Source of the DNA: CAWFQB01 sp965277875
GTDB lineage: Bacteria; Armatimonadota; Chthonomonadetes; Chthonomonadales; Chthonomonadaceae
Reading direction: 5' to 3'
DNA length: 64,000 nucleotides
NCBI GenBank assembly: GCA_965277875.1
Contig: CBDIDV010000002.1
Coordinates: forward strand, 682,001-746,000
Shown here one piece after another: positions 43,462-52,083 of the stretch. Positions within the stretch are counted from its first letter, which is position 1. The number at the start of each line of letters is the position of its first letter. Below the pieces are notes generated by a model, which saw only the letters and a program-made list of their open reading frames with translations, was not told the DNA's origin and did not search any database. A program made the position numbers and the translations under genes.

Positions 43462-44447
43462 CCGACACCCTGATTCCTATTACGCCTGCCCATGCCGCTG
43501 GCGACACAGACATTACTTTTGACAGAGCGGCTCGTCGAAATAAACCGCAGGCCGGGATAGAAACCGGCGTGGAAACAACGCTGTCGCGGCGTGTAATGCA
43601 GCGCGTGATGAGGCGCGAAACCGCTGTGCTTGTCCTGCTGCTTGGCGTGGGCGGAGGGCTGCTGTGGGGAATAGGGGACGCGCCCTCGCCTCACTATGTA
43701 GAGATGGCGGGATACGCCACGAGCCTGACCGGGCGCACGATCAGCCAGCGGCACAATGCCCGCCGCGCCGCCGATGCCCTGGATGGCAGAACCATCGCGT
43801 CCCATGCCGTGTTTTCGTTCAACGCCTGCGTTCGCTCGTGGTCGCAGGATCAGGGCTTTGTGAAAGCGCCGGTCAGTTATGACGGCGAACTTATCAAAGC
43901 ATATGGCGGCGGCGTGTGCCAGACCTCGACCACGCTGTACAATGCCGCGCTCCTGGCCGGCCTGCCGATTGTGGAGCGACACGCGCACGTTTTCGCGCCG
44001 CATTACGTGCCGCCGGGACAGGATGCCGCCGTGGCCCAGCGCAACATAGACCTGCGGTTTCGCAACCCCTACGCGTGGCCGCTCCGCATAAAGGCCGGCG
44101 TACAGGGCGACCATTTGGAAATACGTATATTGGGCGCGAACCCGTCCCCGCAGCGCGTCCAGATACAATCTGAGATGCTGTCGGAAAGCGCGCCCGCCCG
44201 TCTGACACGCGTGGTCTATCGCTCGGATAGCTGGGTAGGGCACGCGTATGTCCGCAATCCCGGCGCGACCGGCTGCCGCGTCCTTACGTCCCGCGTGTTC
44301 CTGCCCGCCGACGGTTCACTGGAAACTGACACTGCCGCGCGGCGCGAGCGTCTGTCCGATGACACCTATCAGGCGATGGATCGCATCGTTCAGGTAGACG
44401 AACGCAGGGGCGGGAGCAGCATACCGGACGAACTGCCCGCTCCGTGA
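43458..44447 (+). CDS. Membrane-anchored VanW-domain protein
   Basis: The 329-residue protein has a cytoplasmic N-terminal tail, one membrane segment (about 56-75, AVLVLLLGVGGGLLWGIG) and an extracytoplasmic VanW domain. The VanW signatures are RTIASHAVFSFN, YGGGVCQTSTTLYNAALLAGL and RNPYAWPLRIKA. VanW domains are found on many cell-wall-associated proteins, and their chemistry is not established; the name does not imply vancomycin resistance. The GTG start overlaps the macroglobulin stop (GTGA) with GGGGGAG upstream, so it is the third coupled gene of this operon. Confidence 0.9.
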   Translation: MTDTLIPITPAHAAGDTDITFDRAARRNKPQAGIETGVETTLSRRVMQRVMRRETAVLVLLLGVGGGLLWGIGDAPSPHYVEMAGYATSLTGRTISQRHNARRAADALDGRTIASHAVFSFNACVRSWSQDQGFVKAPVSYDGELIKAYGGGVCQTSTTLYNAALLAGLPIVERHAHVFAPHYVPPGQDAAVAQRNIDLRFRNPYAWPLRIKAGVQGDHLEIRILGANPSPQRVQIQSEMLSESAPARLTRVVYRSDSWVGHAYVRNPGATGCRVLTSRVFLPADGSLETDTAARRERLSDDTYQAMDRIVQVDERRGGSSIPDELPAP

Positions 44448-44471
44448 GCCAGGTGAAAAGCTGTTGGTGAT

Positions 44472-44761
44472 TGCAGAAGCCGGGTACAAAGAACGTACCC
44501 GTCTCGGAGTCGGCTGCGCCGACAAGCGTCCTCGCGGACGCGATACAGTCAAACGAAAGAACGTTTGGCAACCGTAGTGACAACAAACAGCCCGCGTCCT
44601 GCACATCACAGGATGCGGGCTGTTTATGTAGTTATGCCAGGACTATTCGTAGAATACTGGTACAGCACAGCGCAAATACATTGGCAGTATCACGTCCGCG
44701 AGGACGCTCGGTGACGCAGTCACCTCCGAGACGGGTATGTTCTTTGTACCCGGCTTCTGCA
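44472..44761. repeat. Compound palindromic element, family 1 (copy 3), enclosing a terminator
   Basis: Left half: TGCAGAAGC, A CGGGTAC-AAAGAAC-GTACCCG (44481-44501), arm TCTCGGAG (44502-44509), B TCGGC-TGC-GCCGA (44510-44522), C GCGTCC-TCGC-GGACGC (44526-44541). Right half: C' (44693-44706), B' GGTGAC-GCA-GTCACC (44710-44724), arm' CTCCGAGA (44724-44731), A' (44732-44752), GCTTCTGCA. The 150-bp middle holds a terminator. It separates the converging VanW and MFS genes. Confidence 0.85.
44586..44624. terminator. Terminator hairpin nested in the palindromic element
   Basis: AACAGCCCGCGTCCTG (44586-44601) pairs with 44609-44624 over a 7-nt loop, with one G-T wobble, and is followed by TATG. It sits between the two halves of the compound palindrome and would serve the converging VanW and MFS genes. 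Confidence 0.8.
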
Positions 44762-44779
44762 TATTTCCGCCGCGCTGTA

Positions 44780-46150
44780 CTATGCCTGATTAACCGGAGA
44801 GAACGCGCCGCCGATCTCCTCCGCCGAAGCCTGATTTTGCCCCAGCACTTCCTGCCTGTAACCGCCGCGCGCCTTGTCGTACAGGAAAATGCACAGGAAA
44901 ATCACGATCAGCGAAATGGGCAGAACCACGACCTGCTTCAAGGCGGCTGAACCGCCCAGAGCAAGGAACTGATCGGCCACTTTGCCGCCCTGCGCCTGGA
45001 ACTGCGCCATTGTCAGGCCGGCCTTTTCCGCCGATACCGCGTCATACGTTTTGCCGATTACGGGCTGAATGTAGCCGCTGGCGAGCATTCCCGCGCCGCC
45101 CATAATGGCAAGTCCCAGCGATCCGGTACGAGGAAAGCGCTCGGACACCACGCCCAGCATGGTCGGCCAGAAGAAACAGGTTCCGATGGCGAAAACCGTT
45201 GCGGCGATGGCGGCGGGAGCCGCCGAGGTCGCCGTACTCAGTAGGAACAGGCCCACGGCGGCAAAGGACGCGCTGCCGATCAGCAGGGCGACGGGCGACA
45301 GCCGATGCACAATCGGCCCGGCGAATTGCCGCCCGACAGCCGCGAGGCCATTGATCCAGATGAGGAACAGGATGCCCTGCACGCCCGTGGTTACGGTCAG
45401 AATGCTGGGTATCCACTGACCGGGGCCAAGTTCCGTCACGGCTGTCATCAACATGCAGACGACGAACAGCAGGAAGAACGGACGCAGACACTCCTTGAAC
45501 ATATCGCCCGTGGATACGCCGGATGCCACGCGCTCGGTCTGGGGAAACTTCTTGCCCATAAACAGAAAAGCGTATATGGCGAGCGGCAGCAGCATGGTCG
45601 CCATCTTGATCTGCCAGTCGTGCGGCCCCAGGTTCAGCTTGGTGATAAGGTAGGCGATAACGCCGCCGATCACGATGCCGCCGGGAAACCAGGCATGGAA
45701 CAGGTTGAGCCGCCGGATCTTCTGGTCGGAAAACAGCGTGGCGAGCAGGGGATTACACGCCGCTTCGACAAAGCCGTTGCCCAGCCCCATCATCAGGGTT
45801 CCCAGAAACAGCATATTGTACCCGGTGGCAAAAATGGTGATGAATATACCGCAGATATGACCGATAAACGCCAGCGTCAGCAGCCGGCCCAATCCCAGCA
45901 CGTCCGCGAGCGGGCCGCCGATGATCATTGCGCCCGTAAAGCCCAGGAATGCGGTCAGCGCGATTGTGCCGACCTGTTCGTTGGTCAGGTGGAATTGGTC
46001 GTGCAGCGCGCTCATAATGTCGCCCCGGATGGCGAACGACATGGCCGTAACGATCAGGGAAATGCAGCTTGCGAGGAACAGTTGGTTGCGGCGGGCAAGC
46101 CAGTAGTCGTTGATGCCGGCAGCATTGCCGGCGGCAGGTTGCGTACTCAC
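44780..46150 (-). CDS. MFS transporter (sugar-type)
   Basis: The 456-residue protein has twelve predicted membrane helices with the MFS loop motif GGPLADVLGLGRLL after helix 2. The pattern, including ALTAFLGFTGAMI and the Gly-rich helix 5, resembles FucP/nucleoside-sugar symporters of the FHS group, but the substrate cannot be assigned. With the surrounding glycosidases, import of a released sugar is likely. The ATG at 46150 is preceded by GGAG at 46155-46152 on the minus strand. Confidence 0.85.
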   Translation of the reverse strand: MSTQPAAGNAAGINDYWLARRNQLFLASCISLIVTAMSFAIRGDIMSALHDQFHLTNEQVGTIALTAFLGFTGAMIIGGPLADVLGLGRLLTLAFIGHICGIFITIFATGYNMLFLGTLMMGLGNGFVEAACNPLLATLFSDQKIRRLNLFHAWFPGGIVIGGVIAYLITKLNLGPHDWQIKMATMLLPLAIYAFLFMGKKFPQTERVASGVSTGDMFKECLRPFFLLFVVCMLMTAVTELGPGQWIPSILTVTTGVQGILFLIWINGLAAVGRQFAGPIVHRLSPVALLIGSASFAAVGLFLLSTATSAAPAAIAATVFAIGTCFFWPTMLGVVSERFPRTGSLGLAIMGGAGMLASGYIQPVIGKTYDAVSAEKAGLTMAQFQAQGGKVADQFLALGGSAALKQVVVLPISLIVIFLCIFLYDKARGGYRQEVLGQNQASAEEIGGAFSPVNQA

Positions 46151-46472
46151 AGGAGTCTCCTTTGTAAAAGCGCGGCGTTACCGTGTCAGAAGACGGTGAC
46201 GGATACGAGAGGGGAATGGCGCAGAGTTGTGGCCTGGAAATGAAACTACGCGCCGATTTGTATAAGCGCGGAAGAGGGACACGCGCTCCGGCGTTTTGTG
46301 TTGCTTGATTTATTCGCCAACAAAGAGTGTACTTCCTGCTTGCTATGACTAATTTCCTGCTTGATTGTGCAAAAACTTTGCAATCGCGAACGGAAGCGTT
46401 TCCATGCCAAACGCCCCCACCGCACGGTTGCGGCAGGGGTGTTTGATTTTGTTAGGGAACAGCAGGCTGCAT
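46151..46472. other. Intergenic region between aroF and the MFS gene
   Basis: It contains a terminator for aroF at its right end. The remaining DNA is AT-richer around 46290-46380 and may hold the MFS promoter. No coding sequence is convincing. Confidence 0.5.
46409..46444 (-). terminator. Predicted terminator of aroF
   Basis: AAACGCCCC (46409-46417) pairs with GGGGTGTTT (46436-46444) with one G-T wobble, and inner CCGCA/TGCGG pairs around a CGGT loop. It lies 29 bp after the aroF stop. Confidence 0.55.
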
Positions 46473-47501
46473 TTACAGGCTGCGGCCAATGGCGCGGGCG
46501 ATCTGTTCCAGTTCGCGCATGGTCGCGCCGAACTGGTCGGGCGTAAGCGACTGCGCGCCGTCCGACAGCGCCTCTTTGGGGCAGGGGTGTACCTCGACGA
46601 TAAGGCCGTCTGCACCGGCGGCGATGGAAGCGCGGCACAGGGCCGGCACGTACCGCGCCACGCCCACGCCGTGCGAGGGGTCTACGATCACGGGCAGGTG
46701 CGACATGTGCTTCAAAACGGGGACGGCGTTCAGGTCGAGCGTGTTACGGGTGTACGCGCGGTCAAGCGGGTGTACGCCCCGCTCGCACAGCATGACATCG
46801 GGCGTACCGTGGTGCAGCAGATACTCGGCGGCCAGCAGAAACTCGTCAATGGACGCGCTCGGCCCTCGCTTGAGCAGGGTGGGGTGGCCCGACTTGCCCG
46901 CCGCGATCAGCAGAGGATAGTTCTGCATATTGCGCGCCCCGATCTGCAAAATGTCTACGTGCGCGGCCACTTTCTCCACGTCGTCGGGGGCCATCACTTC
47001 GGTAATGGTCAGGATGCCCAATTCATCCCCGACCTCTTTCAATAGCTTCAGTCCTTCGACGCCCAGGCCCTGAAAGGCGTAGGGACTGGTGCGGGGCTTG
47101 TACGCGCCGCCGCGCAGGATGGTCGCGCCGTTCGCCTGTACGGCGCGGGCCGCAGCGAAAATCTGGTCGCGGCTTTCCACGCTGCACGGCCCCGCCATGA
47201 TGACACACCGGCTGCCGCCGATTTGGACACCCTTGATATTGATGACCGTATCCACGCGGTGAAACTCACGGCTCGCCAATTTGTAGGGGCGGCTGATCTG
47301 GACGACGTGATCCACGCCGGGCAGGGCGGTCAGCGCGGTCGTCAGCGGTTCGCGGGTGTCGGGCGGAATGGCGCTCGCCACGCCGATTGCGATATGCTCG
47401 TCACCCGGCAGGCGCAGTGCCTGCAAATCGTGCTTTGTAATACGCGCCATCACCTCGTCTATCTGCTCGGTCGTGGCGTCCTGGTTCATCAGTACCATCA
47501 T
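46473..47501 (-). CDS. aroF: 3-deoxy-7-phosphoheptulonate synthase (DAHP synthase, type I-beta)
   Basis: The enzyme condenses PEP and erythrose 4-phosphate, the first step of aromatic amino acid synthesis. GPCSVES, LRGGAYKPRTSPYAF, IGARNMQN, LLKRGPSASIDE and VDPSHGVG are present. The first 75 residues form the ferredoxin-like regulatory domain of Thermotoga-type enzymes, so feedback inhibition by Tyr or Phe is plausible. I chose the ATG at 47501 (the next, at 47498, is equally possible), giving 342 residues, the usual length. Confidence 0.95.
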   Translation of the reverse strand: MMVLMNQDATTEQIDEVMARITKHDLQALRLPGDEHIAIGVASAIPPDTREPLTTALTALPGVDHVVQISRPYKLASREFHRVDTVINIKGVQIGGSRCVIMAGPCSVESRDQIFAAARAVQANGATILRGGAYKPRTSPYAFQGLGVEGLKLLKEVGDELGILTITEVMAPDDVEKVAAHVDILQIGARNMQNYPLLIAAGKSGHPTLLKRGPSASIDEFLLAAEYLLHHGTPDVMLCERGVHPLDRAYTRNTLDLNAVPVLKHMSHLPVIVDPSHGVGVARYVPALCRASIAAGADGLIVEVHPCPKEALSDGAQSLTPDQFGATMRELEQIARAIGRSL

Positions 47502-47862
47502 TGGTTGTCTGCTTTCTTTCTCGCTCGTCTGGTTCTTGTCTGTGACAGGTGCGCGTTTTGCTGTTTCGGCTTCGCTGCCGTACAGAGACATTTCGAGCGG
47601 GCGGCAACCTCTTGTTGAGAATGCCGTCCGTCGTGTCGTCACACATCGCACCGTCTGCGCGAACATGTTTTATTAGGCTCTATTGTGGCTTATACACGCG
47701 CAAAAAGCAAGCGGGAGGCAGCAGGCGCGGCGAGCAAACAGGTAGTTCATCGGTCTGATACCAACGCGAAACAGGCAGGGCAGGGAACGCAAACCGGAGG
47801 GGAACGTAAACAAAGCAGACACTTAACAGGCACATGACCAACAATTTATCAGGAGAAGACAT
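47502..47862. other. Divergent promoter region of aroF and the cysteine-desulfurase-like gene
   Basis: This 361-bp region separates two divergent genes. No clear promoter pair, riboswitch fold or coding sequence was seen, apart from the ribosome binding site CAGGAG before the right-hand gene. Confidence 0.4.
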
Positions 47863-49146
47863 ATGACAGCGACAGCAACAGGGTTCGATGTCCATACCGC
47901 GCGGCGCAAGTTCGGGTCGCTTGGACAGACATGGGGCCATCATCGTGCCGTGTTTATGGACAATCCCGGCGGCACTCAGGTTCCCGACGGCGTGATCGAA
48001 GCCACGAGCCACTATTACAGCGAACAGAACGCCAATGTCGGCGGCGCGTTTGCGACCAGCAAGCGCACGGACGGCGTCGTGTCGCAGGCGCGGCAGAGCA
48101 TGGCCGACCTGCTCAACGCCGAACCGCGCGAGATCATTTTCGGCGCGAACATGACCACGCTGACCTTTCATCTGGCCCGCTCGCTTGCCGACACCATCAA
48201 GCCGGGGGATGAGATCGTGATTACCAATCTGGATCACGACGCGAACGTGACGCCCTGGACGGACCTGGAGGCGCAGGGCGCGATCATCAAAGTAGTGGAC
48301 ATAGACGCGAATGACTGCAGCCTGCCGCTGGAAAACTTTCGCAGTGCGCTCTCGGAACGGACGCGGCTTGTGGCTGTCACTCACGCTTCCAATGCCGTCG
48401 GCACGATCCCCGATGTGGCCGCGATCACCCGAATAGCGCACGAGGTCGGCGCGCTTGTTTTTATTGACGCCGTGCAATACGCGCCGCACGGCCCGATTGA
48501 TGTGCGGGAGTTGGACTGCGATTTTCTAACCTGCTCCGCGTATAAGTTCTTCGGGCCGCATGTCGGCATCCTGTACGGCAAGGCCGCGCATCTGGAGAGC
48601 ATGACGCCGCACAAGGTACGCCCCTCGAAAGACAGCATTCCGTACCGATGGGAGACCGGCACACTCAACCATGAGGGATTGGCCGGCACATCGGCGGCGG
48701 TCGGGTATCTGGAAAGCCTGAGTTATCTCGCCCATGCCGACCGCGCTAAAGACACAAGCGAGCGTTACGAGGGACGCCGCTACGCCCTGAAGCAGGCAAT
48801 GCGGGCCGTCAAGACATATGAACAAACGCTGTCCCAACACCTGCTTGCGGGATTAAACGGAATACCGGACATTACTATCTATGGTATCACCGACCCGTCC
48901 CGATTGAATGAGCGCGTACCGACTGTGGCCTTTACGCTGCCGCATACGTCGCCTCGCGGCGTGGCCGAACATCTGGCGCAGCGAGGAATCGCCTGCTGGA
49001 GCGGCAACTACTACGCCCTGCGCCTGATGGAACGATTGGGACTGGAAGGCGACGGCGGAGCGGTTCGCATCGGGCTGGCGCATTACAACACGCTCGAAGA
49101 GGTAGATTATCTGCTTACGGCCCTGAATGACATCAAGGGCGTTTGA
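47863..49146 (+). CDS. Cysteine desulfurase-like PLP enzyme (class V aminotransferase fold)
   Basis: The 427-residue protein has the class V fold with the PLP lysine in TCSAYKFFGPHVGILYG and the DAVQYAPHGP motif with the cofactor-pairing Asp. The C-terminal loop that carries the nucleophilic Cys in IscS/SufS instead reads GDGGAVRIGLAHYNT, with no Cys, as in the VC1184-type subfamily (TIGR01976 as I recall). Real desulfurase activity is therefore doubtful. CAGGAG precedes the ATG. Confidence 0.88.
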   Translation: MTATATGFDVHTARRKFGSLGQTWGHHRAVFMDNPGGTQVPDGVIEATSHYYSEQNANVGGAFATSKRTDGVVSQARQSMADLLNAEPREIIFGANMTTLTFHLARSLADTIKPGDEIVITNLDHDANVTPWTDLEAQGAIIKVVDIDANDCSLPLENFRSALSERTRLVAVTHASNAVGTIPDVAAITRIAHEVGALVFIDAVQYAPHGPIDVRELDCDFLTCSAYKFFGPHVGILYGKAAHLESMTPHKVRPSKDSIPYRWETGTLNHEGLAGTSAAVGYLESLSYLAHADRAKDTSERYEGRRYALKQAMRAVKTYEQTLSQHLLAGLNGIPDITIYGITDPSRLNERVPTVAFTLPHTSPRGVAEHLAQRGIACWSGNYYALRLMERLGLEGDGGAVRIGLAHYNTLEEVDYLLTALNDIKGV

Positions 49147-49191
49147 TTGTGGCCTTGTTGTGGGGCGAGGCGACGAGGGCGGCAGTTGCTC

Positions 49192-49244
49192 CCCTCACCC
49201 CCGGCCCCTTTTCCCCTCCGGGGAGAGGGAACCAGGGGTGAGGG
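49192..49244. repeat. CCCTCACCCC-type palindrome
   Basis: CCCTCACCCC (49192-49201) is inverted at 49235-49244, and the inner CCCCTCC/GGGGAG also pair. Such CCCTCACCCCCGGCCCC palindromes are scattered in many bacterial genomes. It lies between converging genes. Confidence 0.75.
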
Positions 49245-49371
49245 TTCGCCGTTATGTGCAATCCTTACACAGTGCGTCAGACAAACACATCTTCATCCAA
49301 CGCGCTCAATGAACAAACTGGCCTTCTCCGGGGAAAGAAAGTGGCCGAAGGTCGGATGAGGGACAGTATCA

Positions 49372-51084
49372 TCACCGTCGTGTCGGCACAGCGGGCGAAG
49401 CTTCCGCACTCGTGATATTGGCGCTGCGCCGACTGGCTTCCGGCGCGGCAGCGCGGGGGCGAAGTTCGCGGGGTGTCTCCTCAGAGTGCAAACTTCGGGC
49501 TTCGTCTCTTGCTTCGGACGCGTAATGGTGGATCAGACGCACTTTGGTGATACGTCGCCCATCGGTCGCTTCCACATTGAATTCCACATCCTCCCAGTGC
49601 GTGCGCTCGCCCTGTGCGGCGGCGTGGCCGAGCAGACTGAACACGAAGCCGCCGATGGTGTCCGCCTCATCTTCGGGAAGTTCCAGGCCCATCCGCTCGT
49701 TCACATCGTCCAGCGCCATTTTGCCGTCAAGAATGGAAGTCGTGCTGTCAATCACCTGCACCAGCGATTCTTCCTCGTCGTACTCGTCCTGTATGTCGCC
49801 TACGATCTCTTCCAGCACATCCTCAATGGTGACCAGACCGGACGTGACGCCGTACTCGTCGCGGACTATGGCAAGCTGCTGCTTGCTGCGCTTGAACTCG
49901 GCGAGCAGGGCGTCCACTTTTTTGGTTTCGGGAATAAAGTAGGGATCGCGCATCACGCTTTGTATCGGCACGACATCGCGGCTGATGTTGCCGGGCAGTT
50001 GCAGCAGGTCTTTGGCGTGAACGATGCCAACGATGTTGTCCAGATCACCCTCGTAGATCGGGATGCGCGAATGGCCCGACTCATACACGCGGGTGATCAG
50101 GTCGGGCATCGCGCCGTCCAGGGGAAATGTTGTCAGGTCAATGCGCGGTGTCATAATCTTGCGGGCTACCGTTGCGCCAAAGTCCAGGATGCCCGTAATC
50201 ATGTCTTTTTCCGCATTGTCCACGACGCCCTGCTCGACGCCCTGCTCGACGAGTATTTCCAGTTCTTCCTTGTTGACGGCGGGAATGGTGAAGCTGACCG
50301 TGCCGCCGAAAGGACGCACGACTACATTACTCAGAAACGTCAGCAAGCCGACAACAGGCGTCAGCATAGTCTCAAGTGCGCGGATCGGCTGCGCGACCGC
50401 GAGGGCGAACGGTTCCGGATTGCGGACGACGATACTTTTGGGGGCCACCTCGCCGATAACGAGGGCCACAATCGCGACCGGCAGCGTCACGGCGATCAGG
50501 GCGATGGTCGCGGAATGCGCGGCTGCAAATCCCCGGCTGTGCGCGTGTATCCAGACGCTCAGAGGGCCGACCGCACTTGTGGCGGCGAGGGCTGATGAGA
50601 TCGTGGCAATCACCGTCACACCGGTTTGTATCGTCGCCATCAGTCGGGTAGGATGGGCGAGCAGGCTTTCCACAAGGGCGGCATTGCGGTTGCCCTCTTC
50701 GACAAGCTGCCTGATACGTGTGCGGCGCACCGTTATCAGGGCGTATTCGGCGATGGAGAAAAGCGAGGTGACGCAGATTAGCGCGAAGGCGATCAGCAGC
50801 TTGGCAGGATCAAAAACCTCGTCGGACGAGCGCGCAGATGCGGCTGCGCTCTGCGCGGCGACCGTCAAGCCTGGCGGCGTGGAAGCGGTCAGATGCGCGG
50901 TTAGAGCTATGTTCTGGGCGAACAGCAGTCCGCCCGCTCCCAGCAGCAGGGCCAGCGTAAAAATCCAGGCAAAGCGGCGGGCGTTCGCAGGCGGCAGTGT
51001 TCCTGCAGCCTTCTGCGCGCGGGATTTGGAAACAGGTTGGTTTTGTCGGTTTGTATGCTTAAGGTTCTTACTATGAGGTTCCAA
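49372..51084 (-). CDS. CNNM/CorC-HlyC family membrane protein
   Basis: The 570-residue protein has an N-terminal membrane segment (about 37-57), a DUF21/CNNM transmembrane domain (about 92-290), a CBS pair (about 330-445, PRIDLTTFPLD...SRIPIYEGDLDNIVGIVHAKDLL) and a CorC_HlyC cytosolic domain (about 455-540). Such proteins export Mg2+ or related cations. The C-terminal tail is Ala/Ser/Arg-rich. The gene overlaps the upstream DgkA-PAP2 gene by 14 bp, completing the pgpH-ybeY-dgkA-corC operon. Confidence 0.9.
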   Translation of the reverse strand: MEPHSKNLKHTNRQNQPVSKSRAQKAAGTLPPANARRFAWIFTLALLLGAGGLLFAQNIALTAHLTASTPPGLTVAAQSAAASARSSDEVFDPAKLLIAFALICVTSLFSIAEYALITVRRTRIRQLVEEGNRNAALVESLLAHPTRLMATIQTGVTVIATISSALAATSAVGPLSVWIHAHSRGFAAAHSATIALIAVTLPVAIVALVIGEVAPKSIVVRNPEPFALAVAQPIRALETMLTPVVGLLTFLSNVVVRPFGGTVSFTIPAVNKEELEILVEQGVEQGVVDNAEKDMITGILDFGATVARKIMTPRIDLTTFPLDGAMPDLITRVYESGHSRIPIYEGDLDNIVGIVHAKDLLQLPGNISRDVVPIQSVMRDPYFIPETKKVDALLAEFKRSKQQLAIVRDEYGVTSGLVTIEDVLEEIVGDIQDEYDEEESLVQVIDSTTSILDGKMALDDVNERMGLELPEDEADTIGGFVFSLLGHAAAQGERTHWEDVEFNVEATDGRRITKVRLIHHYASEARDEARSLHSEETPRELRPRAAAPEASRRSANITSAEASPAVPTRR

Positions 51085-51952
51085 GAAATGGGTCTCCCTC
51101 GCTGCGCGCCCGGCTGATGCTGAAGCCAGCCCTGCCCTGCTGTGGAGACAGCAGCGAAGTGCGTGGCGCGTCTGTTTGTGCGGCGGGAGGGGCCATCGTC
51201 CGCATTTTGGCGCGGACCATCGGCATCACCTTGTACACCATAGACGTCAGCAGAATGGCGAGAACGGCCCCCAGCACGACTTCGCGCAGGGAGTGAACGC
51301 CCGCCTCAACCCGGCTTTGCGCAACGAGAACTGCCAGTAAAATCGCCAGTGCGGCGACCACTATGTTTTGCGCGGTAAAGAAAATGATCATCGCGAACAG
51401 AAACCCGATGGCGCTGTGACCGCTGATGATGCCGCCATGCCACGGACTGCCCGTATTGCTGAGCAGTTTCGAGATAATGACGACCAGGGTTAAAAGCACG
51501 ATGCCCATGACGATGATCCCGGCCACGTTCGGCGCGGCATTCGTCAAGACTTTGTTTTGTATATCTCTCAAACGGGTCTGATCGCAGAAGATCAGCACAC
51601 CCGCGATGACCGCGTTGCCCGCCGCCAGCAGGACGGCTCCCGCCGCCACATCTTTGGCTGTTTTCGCGGCGGGATTGTAGCTTTCCGTAATCATGTCTAC
51701 GACAGCTTCGACAGCCGTGTTGAACATTTCGGCCACGATGACAAGCGTGATCGCGAACACCAGCACCAGCATATCGCGGTTTTCCAGGCCCAGCAACAGT
51801 CCCGCCAGCAGCACGGCCACAAGCGTTATGAAGTGGAAGCGCATGTGCAGTTGTGTGCGGAAGCAGTGCAGCACCCCTTCCTGCGCATACTTGAACCCGG
51901 AAAGCGCATTTTTGCGTGGTGGTCGCACAGGGCCTCCAAAACTGTTGTTCAC
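51071..51952 (-). CDS. dgkA: Fusion of diacylglycerol/undecaprenol kinase and PAP2 phosphatase
   Basis: Residues about 10-120 form a DgkA/UdpK-type kinase with the signature VIVAEMFNTAVEAVVD. Residues about 130-235 form a PAP2 lipid phosphatase with GIISGHSAIGF and SRVEAGVHSLREVVLG. The joined enzyme could both phosphorylate and dephosphorylate undecaprenol or diacylglycerol at the membrane. The start is uncertain; I use a GTG at 51952 without a clear ribosome binding site, because the longer frame runs into the repeat-rich gap. It overlaps the CNNM gene by 14 bp. Confidence 0.85.
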   Translation of the reverse strand: MNNSFGGPVRPPRKNALSGFKYAQEGVLHCFRTQLHMRFHFITLVAVLLAGLLLGLENRDMLVLVFAITLVIVAEMFNTAVEAVVDMITESYNPAAKTAKDVAAGAVLLAAGNAVIAGVLIFCDQTRLRDIQNKVLTNAAPNVAGIIVMGIVLLTLVVIISKLLSNTGSPWHGGIISGHSAIGFLFAMIIFFTAQNIVVAALAILLAVLVAQSRVEAGVHSLREVVLGAVLAILLTSMVYKVMPMVRAKMRTMAPPAAQTDAPRTSLLSPQQGRAGFSISRARSEGDPFLGTS

Positions 51953-52083
51953 TGTTATTCGTCGTTTGTCAAAAGTTGTTTGTCGAGGATTGTTCCCCGA
52001 ACAACGGCAGACTAGAGCGCATTCAAGATAACAAGGTGCATCAACAAACAACAGACAACAGACAACAAGCAATAAACAAGCAG

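Noticed and set aside
43458..44447. VanW as a vancomycin resistance gene
   Set aside because: There are no vanHAX or vanRS genes nearby, and VanW domains occur in many non-resistance wall proteins.
45305..46243. A 312-codon open frame opposite the MFS gene
   Set aside because: It is a shadow of a transporter with evident membrane helices and the MFS loop motif.
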